The translations under genes and the position numbers were made by a program. The notes beneath the pieces were generated by a model. It made no database searches. It was not told where the DNA came from and was given only the letters and a program-made list of their open reading frames with translations. A stretch of 19,184 nt of DNA from FEN-987 sp035524675 (GTDB lineage: Archaea; Thermoproteota; Bathyarchaeia; 40CM-2-53-6): NCBI GenBank assembly GCA_035524675.1, contig DATKOK010000021.1:1-19184 (forward strand), written 5' to 3'. Positions 7,063 through 14,123 of this stretch are shown here, one piece after another. Position 1 is the first letter of the stretch, and each line of letters begins with the position of its first letter.

Positions 7063-8601
7063 TTATTCCAGGGATCCTACCGCTTTCTCAACTTCTGTTA
7101 GGATATCACACGATTTCACTAGCTCCTTCATCCTATTATGATCGTCATAGAGCGGGCGGTCCACATCGAGATACTTGACGTGTTTGCGGATCACGTTGTG
7201 AGCAACTTCTGTTCCCTTACCAAACGCGTATGGTGCTTCAGATTTCTTACGTAAGTCAAGGGCTTGGGCAGCTGCCATGAATTCTATTCCCAAAATACCG
7301 TAAGCATTGTCAAGTATCTGGAAGTTCTTCAGTGCAGTGTTCATCCCCATCGAAACGAAGTCTTCCTGATCAGCAGCAGCGGGGATTGATTGTATGGAAG
7401 CGGGCATGCAAAGGATTCGCTGTTCAACAATCTGCATATCGGCTGTATATTGACTTAGCATCATGCCAGAGAACATTCCAGCCTCGTTTATCAAGAAAGG
7501 TGGAAGTCCCACGCTTAGTGCAGGATTGTTCAGCCTGTTCATGCGGCGCTCTGAAAGGACGCTCACCATGGTTACTGCAACACCTACCATATCCATCGCT
7601 AAAGCGACTGGCGACCCTTGGAAGTTGGCTCCTGAGAGCACACGGTTTTCTTCTGGGAAGAAGATGGGGTTATCAGCTACACCGTTCAGTTCGGTCTCCA
7701 CTTGTGCTCGAGCGAAGGCGAGTGCATCATGTGCCGCACCAATTACCTGCGGTGTGGAACGCATCGAGTATGCATCTTGGACCTTCACCTTCAAGCGGCC
7801 TTCGAACAGATCACCGCCAGAGACTACTTTACGAATCGATTTTGCACTGCGCACGCCGCCCGGGAAACCGCGCGCTTGAAGGATTGAGTTATCGTAGGGT
7901 TTGAGGTTGGCTTTCAGCGCCTCCAGCGACATCGCACAGGCTACCTCAGCCTGCTTGAGCCAGTTGTTCGTGTCATATATCATGAGAGCCGACATAGCAG
8001 TGAGCACGTTCGACCCGTTAATCGCGGCCAGACCGTCGCGTGCCTTCAGTCCGGGAATTGGGATGCCTGCCCGTTCCATGGCCACGTGGCCTTCCAAAAA
8101 TTCGTCTTTGTAGAACGCGTGTCCTTGGCCCATTAGAAGTAGCGCAATCTGCGCCATCGGCGCCAAGTCTCCGGAAGCGCCGACGGATCCTTTGACACAT
8201 GCGTAAGGTGTGACATCCTTGTTCAGCATATCGACGAAAGTTTGAGTGATCGCTAATCTGCATCCCGAGTTGCCGTGTGCATGGACGTTGATGCGGGAGA
8301 GAATAGCCCCCCGTACCCAGTCGATGGGCATGGGTTCGCCTATGCCTGCGGCGTGATTGTAGATCAGATATTTCTGAAAATCTTGTATCTGTTTGTCGTT
8401 GAGCACTATTTCAGAGAATTCGCCTATGCCCGTATTGACTCCATACATGATTTCGTGGGATTCAATCTTCTTCTCAAGCATGGCACGGCATGAATTAATC
8501 TTCTTGATAGAGTCGGGATGCAGTTCCACTTTCTCGCCGTGTCGTGCGACTCGTACGACATCTTCAATGGTCAATCCCGAGCCGTTTATCACGAGGGTCA
8601 T
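7063..8601 (-). CDS. hutH: Histidine ammonia-lyase family (MIO aromatic amino acid lyase)
   Basis: This 512-residue protein has the MIO-forming triad Ala142-Ser143-Gly144 in GSVGASGDLAPMA, the catalytic-loop tyrosine Tyr53 in MYGVNTGIG, QDAYSMRSTPQV, NGVADNPIFFPE and QEDFVSMG. Numbering coincides with Pseudomonas HAL (Ser143, His83). Histidine lyases make trans-urocanate and ammonia. The specificity pair is Asn82-His83 where HALs usually have Ser-His; His83 argues for histidine rather than phenylalanine or tyrosine, but an aminomutase or other lyase is not excluded. No urocanase or other hut gene is nearby. The ATG at 8601 has a strong AAGGAG Shine-Dalgarno (8614-8609, 7-nt spacing), suggesting its own efficient translation despite the upstream PUA gene. 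Confidence 0.88.
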   Translation of the reverse strand: MTLVINGSGLTIEDVVRVARHGEKVELHPDSIKKINSCRAMLEKKIESHEIMYGVNTGIGEFSEIVLNDKQIQDFQKYLIYNHAAGIGEPMPIDWVRGAILSRINVHAHGNSGCRLAITQTFVDMLNKDVTPYACVKGSVGASGDLAPMAQIALLLMGQGHAFYKDEFLEGHVAMERAGIPIPGLKARDGLAAINGSNVLTAMSALMIYDTNNWLKQAEVACAMSLEALKANLKPYDNSILQARGFPGGVRSAKSIRKVVSGGDLFEGRLKVKVQDAYSMRSTPQVIGAAHDALAFARAQVETELNGVADNPIFFPEENRVLSGANFQGSPVALAMDMVGVAVTMVSVLSERRMNRLNNPALSVGLPPFLINEAGMFSGMMLSQYTADMQIVEQRILCMPASIQSIPAAADQEDFVSMGMNTALKNFQILDNAYGILGIEFMAAAQALDLRKKSEAPYAFGKGTEVAHNVIRKHVKYLDVDRPLYDDHNRMKELVKSCDILTEVEKAVGSLE

Positions 8602-8703
8602 ACCGTTTCTCCTTAATCTGAATAGATCTTCGATTTCTTATGAAGATTCGCAAATCTCAAGCAGTTGTCTGCGGCACTACACAATGTTGAGTGGTTCACC
8701 CGG

Positions 8704-9195
8704 TTAATTTGAGGGGTCTTCGTTTGTTCCTCTTCTGACTCGAACGGCTACGCCCCGCTTGAAGAACTTCATGTCGTGACCGCTGAGAAGAGCTGATCCT
8801 ACACCGAGCAGCTGACCTGATTCATTGGTTACAATAACCTCGTCTGATGGACGGATCGTCTCAGGAGCATGGACAATGTGCTTTGCGAACACGTCACCGC
8901 CTTTCATGATGAATTCCCCTACGTCGCTCTGAATCGTAACAATATTCGGGACCGATTTCATCCTGTCAAGTAGAATCTGCGCTCCGTGCACAGTTAGGGC
9001 AAGAAACCCATCAGTCGGTCTCAGCGTTGCAATCAGCCTCTTACCGTGATATATGTGACGTACCCTTCCTGTTTTTCTTGAGCACACTATTCTGCTGGTA
9101 CGGTCGAAGAGGACTGAACCTGCCCCCTGCCCAAACTGGTAGTTCGCGACTCCGACCACTTTGCGTAAGTGAACTGGTGCAGCGCGACTCGACAT
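8704..9195 (-). CDS. PUA-domain RNA-binding protein
   Basis: From the ATG at 9195 this is a 163-residue protein. The C-terminal half (about residues 83-158) is a PUA domain like those of archaeosine tRNA-guanine transglycosylase and pseudouridine synthases: SDVGEFIMKGGDVFAKHI, IRPSDEVIVTNESGQLLGVG, and the closing GVAVRVRRG. The N-terminal part (about 9-78) resembles the small domain that often precedes PUA in archaeal RNA-modification proteins. No catalytic domain is present, so it may be an accessory RNA-binding subunit. A longer frame to 9252 would run through the divergent promoter and begin almost at the MBF1 start, so I rejected it. HAL follows 102 bp downstream. Confidence 0.8.
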   Translation of the reverse strand: MSSRAAPVHLRKVVGVANYQFGQGAGSVLFDRTSRIVCSRKTGRVRHIYHGKRLIATLRPTDGFLALTVHGAQILLDRMKSVPNIVTIQSDVGEFIMKGGDVFAKHIVHAPETIRPSDEVIVTNESGQLLGVGSALLSGHDMKFFKRGVAVRVRRGTNEDPSN

Positions 9196-9253
9196 GCCTA
9201 TCAGGAACAATCTTATCCAAGTAAACCAATTTAAGCTTCCAACCTCGGACACG
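9196..9253. promoter_or_regulatory. Shared divergent promoter of the PUA and MBF1 genes
   Basis: These 58 bases lie between two start codons facing away from each other. AATTTAAGC (9228-9236) is a TATA-like element centred about 22 bp before the MBF1 ATG, which would give a leaderless or nearly leaderless MBF1 mRNA. The same AT-rich element read on the other strand (GCTTAAATT) lies about 37 bp before the PUA start. Neither gene has a visible Shine-Dalgarno sequence here. The assignment rests only on position and composition. Confidence 0.45.
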
Positions 9254-9787
9254 ATGGGGAACGCGTTGAACTGCGATATCTGTGGCCGCGAAATAGGAGG
9301 ACAAGCATTCAGGATTGAGGTTGAAGGAGCAAAGATGCTAGTCTGCCACGTGTGCCAGAAGCTTGGAAAACCCTACGAGGAAGAACATGTCCCGTCATAT
9401 CAGCCTCAACGTCAAACTCGTAGCCCAAGCGTCCCTCATACTCCAACGCCTCTAGGCAAGAGGAAGGTTGAACTGCCGAGGGAGATGGCTCAGGTTGATC
9501 TGGTTGACGATGTAGCGCAAAGAGTCCGAGTTGCGAGAGCCAAGCTCGGTCTCTCTCAAGAAGATCTGGCAAAACGCGTGAAGGAAAAACTTTCGGTTAT
9601 TCAAAAAATTGAGATAGGCAAGATCAATCCGGACATTCGTCTTTGTCGGGAGCTTGAGCACGAATTGAAAATCAAACTTCTTGTTCCGCCAACTGAAACT
9701 GAAGACGTGCCGAAGGGTCCGCCCCCGTCAGAGGTGACTCTAGGCGACATAATCAAAATCAAAGATAAAACGAAATCCAAAGAGTAG
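9254..9787 (+). CDS. Multiprotein bridging factor 1 (MBF1)-type transcription regulator
   Basis: From the ATG at 9254 this is a 177-residue protein. It has an N-terminal zinc ribbon (Cys7, Cys10, Cys31, Cys34 in CDICGREI and CHVCQKLG), a flexible proline-rich linker (about 45-70) and a Cro/C1-type helix-turn-helix (about 86-145: RVRVARAKLGLSQEDLAKRV, SVIQKIEIGKINPDIRL). This is the archaeal MBF1 layout. In eukaryotes MBF1 bridges activators and TBP; archaeal versions associate with ribosomes or transcription. The frame is open upstream to 9194, but MGNALNCDICG fits the family start and leaves room for the divergent promoter. The tail is lysine-rich. Confidence 0.93.
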   Translation: MGNALNCDICGREIGGQAFRIEVEGAKMLVCHVCQKLGKPYEEEHVPSYQPQRQTRSPSVPHTPTPLGKRKVELPREMAQVDLVDDVAQRVRVARAKLGLSQEDLAKRVKEKLSVIQKIEIGKINPDIRLCRELEHELKIKLLVPPTETEDVPKGPPPSEVTLGDIIKIKDKTKSKE

Positions 9788-9789
9788 AA

Positions 9790-10335
9790 TTATCCGGTAC
9801 CGACAACACTCTTGCCGTGTGCGCTGGGCACAATCTTCTTTCTCGCTCCTGGAAACTCTCGCGTCATCTGATGATCATACAGCCAGTCCAGAAATATGCC
9901 CAAAGCGCTCACTTCGCTAATCGGTTGATTCGTAACCGCCACATTCCAATCTGCCAGCTGGAAAACTTCGCCAGGCATCTTCTCAGCGCCCACCACGATC
10001 AGCTTGTCAGAATTGGTACTCCTAATCTCCTTGATCACGTCCGGCAACGGACGTCCGTAAGCCGTGAGATGAATTACCCTACCCTTTGATTTCTTCCAGT
10101 TGACTATTGTAGATCTCCAAGGAGTCCCACTCTCGACTGTGAATTTCCCGCCGAATTCTTCTACAACCTTCTTCACCGTGTCGACTAACTGACCATCATG
10201 AGTATCCGATACGTACACTCCGTCCGCCCCGAGCGCTCTCGCAGTCAAGCAGACGTGCGTAGTTACGCGTTCATCCCTAGGGATCCTGTGCCCCATTCGC
10301 AAGATCATTACGCGCGGTTGAGAATGGTCTAACAA
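9790..10335 (-). CDS. trm56: tRNA (cytidine(56)-2'-O)-methyltransferase
   Basis: This 181-residue SPOUT-class enzyme uses S-adenosylmethionine to methylate C56 in the T-loop of archaeal tRNAs. Diagnostic stretches are ILRMGHRIPRDERVTTHVCL near the N-terminus, ALGADGVYVSD, and the knot region KLIVVGAEKMPGEVFQLADW with NQPISEVSALGIFLDWLY. The TTG at 10335 keeps the RVMILR strand found before GHR in homologues; the ATG at 10308 is the alternative and would shorten the protein by nine residues. Ten bases separate it from the upstream small membrane-protein gene, so they are probably co-transcribed. It ends 2 bp after the convergent MBF1 stop. Confidence 0.93.
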   Translation of the reverse strand: MLDHSQPRVMILRMGHRIPRDERVTTHVCLTARALGADGVYVSDTHDGQLVDTVKKVVEEFGGKFTVESGTPWRSTIVNWKKSKGRVIHLTAYGRPLPDVIKEIRSTNSDKLIVVGAEKMPGEVFQLADWNVAVTNQPISEVSALGIFLDWLYDHQMTREFPGARKKIVPSAHGKSVVGTG

Positions 10336-10345
10336 GCAAATCGGC

Positions 10346-10564
10346 TTAGCGAGTTTTGACGATTAACACGATCCCAACTAGAAAAATCAAGGTCCCGATT
10401 AATTCCATCACTCCAACCTTGAAATAGGTCGCGGGAGGAGTGCCGCCTTGCGTCACGAACAATGAACCCGAGATGTCGAGCATAGACCCAGCGAAGAACA
10501 GTACGAATCCCAGAGTGGCTAAGGTCTCTTTCATCTTCAGCGACCGCGAAAGCTTCTCAAACAT
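10346..10564 (-). CDS. Small two-helix membrane protein, unknown function
   Basis: This 72-residue protein has a basic N-terminus (KLSRSLKMKE) and two predicted transmembrane helices (about 14-36 and 49-69), joined by a short loop with GGTPPATYF. Both ends probably face the cytoplasm, by the positive-inside rule. I do not recognise a family. It is placed directly before trm56 on the same strand, 10 bp apart, and is divergent from tfe with 100 bp between starts. The ATG at 10564 is preceded by an AT-rich TTATTTATA rather than a Shine-Dalgarno sequence. Confidence 0.65.
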   Translation of the reverse strand: MFEKLSRSLKMKETLATLGFVLFFAGSMLDISGSLFVTQGGTPPATYFKVGVMELIGTLIFLVGIVLIVKTR

Positions 10565-10594
10565 GGTATAAATAAGTTACCTACCCGACATCGG

Positions 10595-10603
10595 TCTATA
10601 AGC
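10595..10603 (+). promoter_or_regulatory. Candidate TATA box for tfe
   Basis: TCTATAAGC lies in the 100-bp divergent gap between the small membrane-protein gene and tfe. It would place a transcription start near 10625 and give a leader of about 40 nt before the tfe ATG at 10665. This is a match by eye only. Confidence 0.3.
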
Positions 10604-10664
10604 GCCCGACGAAGGATTAATGAGAACATCAACACATTTACAACCTAAAACTCGATGAGTGACG

Positions 10665-11177
10665 ATGTCAGTTCTAGATGAAGAATTAATCAAAGTCGCG
10701 AACCTTTTCGGAGGAGAAGAGGCGGTCACCGTAGTAAAGAGCCTCAAGAAACTGGGCGAAGGAACAGACGAAACAATAACCAACGACTGTGGCACCGCGG
10801 TGAGATTGAATAATGTTCGCAAAGTCCTCTACAAGCTCTACGACCACGGTCTCGTATCATGCACACGCGTCAGAGACGAAAAGACAGGCTGGTTCATCTT
10901 CTATTGGAGACTACAACCAGACCAGCTCGACGCATTCATTCGAAGCAGAAAGAAACGAGCCTTGGACAAACTGAAGCAGCGACTGGACTACGAACGAGGG
11001 CACACCTTCTTCATTTGCAAGAAGGACAGCGACGTCCGAGTCACCTTCGAAGAGGCGATGGAATCCTCTTTCAAATGCGGAAAATGCGGTAACCAAATGG
11101 AAAGTTTGGAAAACGCTGGAGTGGTCGACATCCTGGAGTTAAGGATCCAGAGATTGGAAGCTGAGCTTAGCAGATAG
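10665..11177 (+). CDS. tfe: Transcription initiation factor E subunit alpha
   Basis: This 170-residue protein helps RNA polymerase open promoters by binding the clamp with TBP and TFB. Residues about 1-90 form the extended winged helix (GEGTDETITNDCGTAVRLNN, VRKVLYKLYDHGLVSCTR, GWFIFYW). A helical linker (about 91-110) and a C-terminal zinc ribbon follow. The ribbon has Cys118, Cys138 and Cys141, but the second ligand position is Asp121 (CKKD) instead of Cys. The family hallmark TFEEAME is intact. The ATG at 10665 is preferred over a GTG two codons earlier; GAGTGA just upstream may help ribosome binding. The DUF2110-like gene begins 5 bp after the stop, so the two are likely an operon. Confidence 0.93.
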   Translation: MSVLDEELIKVANLFGGEEAVTVVKSLKKLGEGTDETITNDCGTAVRLNNVRKVLYKLYDHGLVSCTRVRDEKTGWFIFYWRLQPDQLDAFIRSRKKRALDKLKQRLDYERGHTFFICKKDSDVRVTFEEAMESSFKCGKCGNQMESLENAGVVDILELRIQRLEAELSR

Positions 11178-11182
11178 ACTCC

Positions 11183-11959
11183 ATGAACGTAAAACTACTA
11201 CAGAAGAGGGGCAAAGTAGAAAATAGAGATTTCCAAAGCCAGCTCCAGACTGCAATTCGCAGCATCATCGGCAATCTCTCAGCGACTGCAACCTTCTCAT
11301 CATTCACCAAAGAAGGCTGGGTGACACTGTCCGTGACTGGAGAAGACACTGAAGTCGTGACCGAACTGCTCTCTCAAAACCTCGGCACAATCAGTGAGGA
11401 TGCATCCAACGGTGAACTTCACGGAAACTACCGGGGAATAGTCGAGAACCTGTCGGCTTCAGGCTTAGAAGTGGACGTAGGAATTGAACGTCCAAGACCG
11501 GCTCTCGTCAGCGTGAAATTGAGCTCACTACAGGCCCAACTTGCCGATGGACAGAAGATCTCGACCAGACGAATCGCTGATTGCTATTGCATCTTGCCCC
11601 AAACGCCCATCTCGGTTCGGGTAACTCACTCCTCACTCGGCGAATTCGAGGGCTGGCTGGCAGATTCACAAATTTCCCACTTCTCCCGGTGGATTAACAG
11701 CGGATTAGAACGAATACAAGTCTTCAACTGCTTGCCAACCCACTTGGACTTCGCGATACGCAAGGCCCAATTAGAAAGAGACATAATCTCCTCAGAACAG
11801 CTTAGCCTAACCGTCCAATCTATGGCATGCAAAGTCGGAACCAACGCGATAGGGTTGATCCCTCGAGTGGGCTCGGTCCTGAGGAAGAGCGAGCTGGTGC
11901 CATTCATTCCGAGACGAATACAAAAAGAATGCCGAACGTGGCAGGCAAATGACGTATAA
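11183..11959 (+). CDS. DUF2110-like archaeal protein, co-transcribed with tfe
   Basis: This 258-residue protein has no signal peptide or membrane segment. The C-terminal stretch GTNAIGLIPRVGSVLRKSEL plus VPFIP resembles the conserved end of DUF2110, an archaeal family often encoded beside tfe; I recognise it by this stretch and by context, so the family call is moderate. The earlier part is a mixed alpha/beta sequence without recognisable catalytic motifs. The ATG at 11183 follows the tfe stop by 5 bp, and its last 11 bases overlap the lipoate ligase gene, so all three are probably one transcription unit. A role near transcription or RNA is inference from linkage only. Confidence 0.65.
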   Translation: MNVKLLQKRGKVENRDFQSQLQTAIRSIIGNLSATATFSSFTKEGWVTLSVTGEDTEVVTELLSQNLGTISEDASNGELHGNYRGIVENLSASGLEVDVGIERPRPALVSVKLSSLQAQLADGQKISTRRIADCYCILPQTPISVRVTHSSLGEFEGWLADSQISHFSRWINSGLERIQVFNCLPTHLDFAIRKAQLERDIISSEQLSLTVQSMACKVGTNAIGLIPRVGSVLRKSELVPFIPRRIQKECRTWQANDV

Positions 11960-12710
11960 CGAATGGAAATTACTGGACATTAGCTATGACTCGGTCTACA
12001 GAAATTTGGCTTTGGAAGAAGCACTTATCACGAGTCAACGCTCAGACGCACCCGTAATAGTTCGAGTTTGGTCGAATCCTCCAGCAGTAGTAGCCGGCCG
12101 CTTCCAAGACATACGCTTGGAAGCAGATACCAGCTTGTGCATGCAAGAGAGTATAGTAATTGCTAGAAGATTCACAGGTGGCGGAACCGTCTATCACGAT
12201 CCGGGAAATCTGAACTTTACACTGGTCAAATGGGAACCAGCTATCGACCTAGAAATAATTCAACACCGCAATGTATCGATCTTGAAAGAAATGCTGCTCA
12301 GAATGGGTCTCGACAGCACGATAACTAGTCCGAACTCGATCTCAGTGTCGGGTGGAAAAATCTCAGGCGCCTCGCTTGCAGTGAGACGAAATCTTGTCCT
12401 TTGGCACGCATCACTCTTGGTCTCAACCGACCCGTCAAAAATCACGCAACTCCTTTCCCCCAGCCGCCAGCAATATGTCACAAATCGGGTTCGAAGCAGG
12501 TGGGAACCCGTCACCAACTTGCAAAAAGAATTATCACGCCAAGTGGACACTCGAGAGGTCAAAGAACGGTTCCTGAACACTGTGGAGGATATGTTCCACG
12601 TTCGACTGAGAAGAAGTGATCTATCGCCAAGTGAGGAGGCTATGACAACTCGACTGCAAGATTCGAAATACGCTACTGCAGAGTGGATTTACAATGGGGT
12701 GGTTAGGTAA
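11949..12710 (+). CDS. lplA: Lipoate-protein ligase A family (BPL/LplA catalytic domain)
   Basis: This 253-residue protein has the lipoate/biotin ligase fold. It shows LALEEAL near residue 20, ARRFTGGGTVYHDPGNLNFTL at about 72-92 (the RR.GGG.VYHD nucleotide/lipoyl site), the substrate lysine Lys137 in SGGKISGAS, and WHASLLV with His153. Such enzymes activate lipoate with ATP and attach it to E2 subunits or GcvH. No cysteine sits where LipM/LipL octanoyltransferases carry their catalytic one, which favours a ligase. There is no long accessory C-terminal domain, so a partner LplB-like protein may be needed, as in some archaea. It starts inside the DUF2110-like gene by an 11-bp overlap. No lipoyl-acceptor gene is nearby. 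Confidence 0.87.
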   Translation: MTYNEWKLLDISYDSVYRNLALEEALITSQRSDAPVIVRVWSNPPAVVAGRFQDIRLEADTSLCMQESIVIARRFTGGGTVYHDPGNLNFTLVKWEPAIDLEIIQHRNVSILKEMLLRMGLDSTITSPNSISVSGGKISGASLAVRRNLVLWHASLLVSTDPSKITQLLSPSRQQYVTNRVRSRWEPVTNLQKELSRQVDTREVKERFLNTVEDMFHVRLRRSDLSPSEEAMTTRLQDSKYATAEWIYNGVVR

Positions 12711-12721
12711 AGAAGTGGAAC

Positions 12722-12952
12722 TCACACGACTATTGCTGTGTGAGTTCGCTCAACACCTTTTACGGGCTGGATCTTTTTAATCACCAGCTCAGAAAGAGCG
12801 TTCATGTCGGGAAGTTCAAGGTACACGATCACATCGTACACGCCAGTGACCGCGTGAACCATCTTCACACCGCGAACCTTAGTCATAGCCTTGGCCACTG
12901 TTCGCGCTCTCCCAAGCTGAGACTGCACCAATACGTAGGCCTTAACAACCAT
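12722..12952 (-). CDS. Stand-alone Lrp/AsnC ligand-binding (RAM) domain protein, second copy
   Basis: From the ATG at 12952 this is a 76-residue RAM-only protein with VVKAYVLVQ, the core MVHAVTGVYDVIVYLELPDM, and the closing strand VERTHTAIVV. It has no DNA-binding domain. It is a diverged paralogue of the protein at 204-440, sharing the GVYD turn. The frame extends upstream to 12988, but those 12 residues (MAFVTYYFLAFA) do not belong to the fold and overlap an AT-rich stretch (TATTATTTTTT) that looks like the promoter of a leaderless message. It converges on the lplA stop with an 11-bp gap. Confidence 0.85.
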   Translation of the reverse strand: MVVKAYVLVQSQLGRARTVAKAMTKVRGVKMVHAVTGVYDVIVYLELPDMNALSELVIKKIQPVKGVERTHTAIVV

Positions 12953-13061
12953 CGCAAACGCCAAAAAATAATAGGTCACGAAAGCCATCTAAAACCTGCG
13001 GTCAGCGAGAAAATGGGAAAAAGCAGAAATACACACGACCTATCAGAAAAGCATCCACTTC

Positions 13062-13107
13062 CTCCCGTCGGACGGGAGATCGATGCTCTGTTTAATCCAT
13101 TAGAGCA
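13062..13107. repeat. Tight palindrome plus hairpin in a 177-bp gap
   Basis: CTCCCGTC (13062-13069) and GACGGGAG (13071-13078) form a perfect 17-bp palindrome around one G. Just to the right, TGCTCT (13084-13089) and AGAGCA (13102-13107) form a second inverted repeat with a 12-nt loop. Read on the minus strand, both lie downstream of the zinc-protein gene and upstream of the RAM gene. They could be a terminator/processing structure for the former or an operator for the latter. The one-base centre favours a protein-binding site at the first element. Confidence 0.45.
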
Positions 13108-13129
13108 AGTAAATCTCAATTCACCGGGG

Positions 13130-13291
13130 TTAAAGCCTTGCCATTAGCGTGTCAGGAACGCTCGGTTTATGCCTTTGGCAATAATACTCGACCTTGTCGA
13201 ATAATTCAACCTTCCATACCGCATTTCTTCCGCAGACCGATATATCGCACAATGGCGTTGACTCCCCGTTCTCTTGACCCATTTCGATCAT
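13130..13291 (-). CDS. Small zinc-binding protein, unknown function
   Basis: From the ATG at 13291 this is a 53-residue protein with two metal-binding pairs: CDISVC (C-x4-C) and YYCQRH (C-x2-H), separated by a short beta hairpin (NAVWKVELFDKVE). This looks like a one-zinc knuckle. The open frame extends to 13378 but would then overlap the divergent ABC gene. The ATG at 13291 leaves 67 bp for two promoters, including GCTTAGAAAAAC as a possible TATA region for this gene. I do not recognise a named family. RNA, DNA or protein binding are all possible. Confidence 0.65.
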   Translation of the reverse strand: MIEMGQENGESTPLCDISVCGRNAVWKVELFDKVEYYCQRHKPSVPDTLMARL

Positions 13292-13358
13292 TAACTGCAA
13301 ACGGGAAGTTTTTCTAAGCTCTTTCGGTTCATGCCAGAGACGTACAGAGGCTGCTTCA

Positions 13359-14123
13359 GTGTCTGCCGTGGAAGTCAATCATGTTTCGAAGAGTTTCGGC
13401 GATCGAAGGGCCGTTGCGACGGTCAGCTTCTCAGTGCAAGGCGGCGAAGTTCTCGGATTATTAGGTCCGAACGGGTCAGGCAAATCCACTCTAATGAAGA
13501 CGATTGTCGGCATCATCAAGCCTGACACAGGAAGCATACGAGTGCTAGGGACAGACGTCGCAAGTGATCCGGTTGCGATTAAGGGAATGATCGGGTACGT
13601 TCCTGAATCGCCTCGTCTCTACGAGTTTCTTTCAGGCGCAGAGTATCTCGACTTCGTTGCGGAGATTCATGGGTTAGCGAAGGGAGAGAGACATGAAAGA
13701 ATAGTCGAGTTCCTCAAAGCATTAGACCTGGAGGGTAGAGAGAACGAACTCATTCACGGCTACTCGCAAGGTATGAAACAGAAACTCGCAATCATCGCTG
13801 CACTCCTACATCATCCAAGAGTGCTGATCCTGGATGAGCCATTAAATGCACTCGACCCGAGATCAGCTAGAATCGTAAAGGATCTACTTCACAAATTCAG
13901 AGATAACGGCATCCCGACAATATTCAGCACTCATGTTCTGGAAATCGCAGATGCCATGTGCGACCGAATCATAATCATGGATGGCGGGCACTTAATTGCA
14001 GAAGGCACTACTCAGGAGCTCCGGAAAAAAGCCGGAACCGGAGGATCCACACTCGAGGAGATCTTTCTCAAACTCACCGGGACCTCAGACACCAGGGACA
14101 TAGTTGAGGCCCTTGGTAAATGA
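13359..14123 (+). CDS. ABC transporter ATP-binding protein
   Basis: This 254-residue ATPase has Walker A GPNGSGKST (36-44), Q-loop region MIGYVPESPRLYEF, signature YSQGMKQ (135-141), Walker B VLILDEP (155-161) and the switch His192 in STHVLE. It belongs to the ABC-2/drug-and-natural-product exporter type of ATPases and powers the permease encoded next. The GTG at 13359 is the only start in frame downstream of the conserved N-terminus boundary; AGAGG at 13346-13350 is a plausible Shine-Dalgarno with 8-nt spacing. It overlaps the permease gene by 4 bp (ATGA), so translation is coupled. The cargo is unknown. Confidence 0.93.
   Translation: MSAVEVNHVSKSFGDRRAVATVSFSVQGGEVLGLLGPNGSGKSTLMKTIVGIIKPDTGSIRVLGTDVASDPVAIKGMIGYVPESPRLYEFLSGAEYLDFVAEIHGLAKGERHERIVEFLKALDLEGRENELIHGYSQGMKQKLAIIAALLHHPRVLILDEPLNALDPRSARIVKDLLHKFRDNGIPTIFSTHVLEIADAMCDRIIIMDGGHLIAEGTTQELRKKAGTGGSTLEEIFLKLTGTSDTRDIVEALGK

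Noticed and set aside
7332..7904. 190-codon plus-strand frame opposite the ammonia-lyase
   Set aside because: It lies fully inside a clearly coding minus-strand gene and its translation is rich in Arg, Ser and Cys with no family resemblance.
9196..9252. Longer N-terminus for the PUA protein (19 extra residues)
   Set aside because: The extension would use the divergent promoter sequence as coding DNA, and family similarity begins after the internal Met at 9195.
13292..13378. Longer form of the small zinc protein (29 extra residues)
   Set aside because: It would overlap the start of the divergent ABC gene, and the added residues bring no conserved feature.
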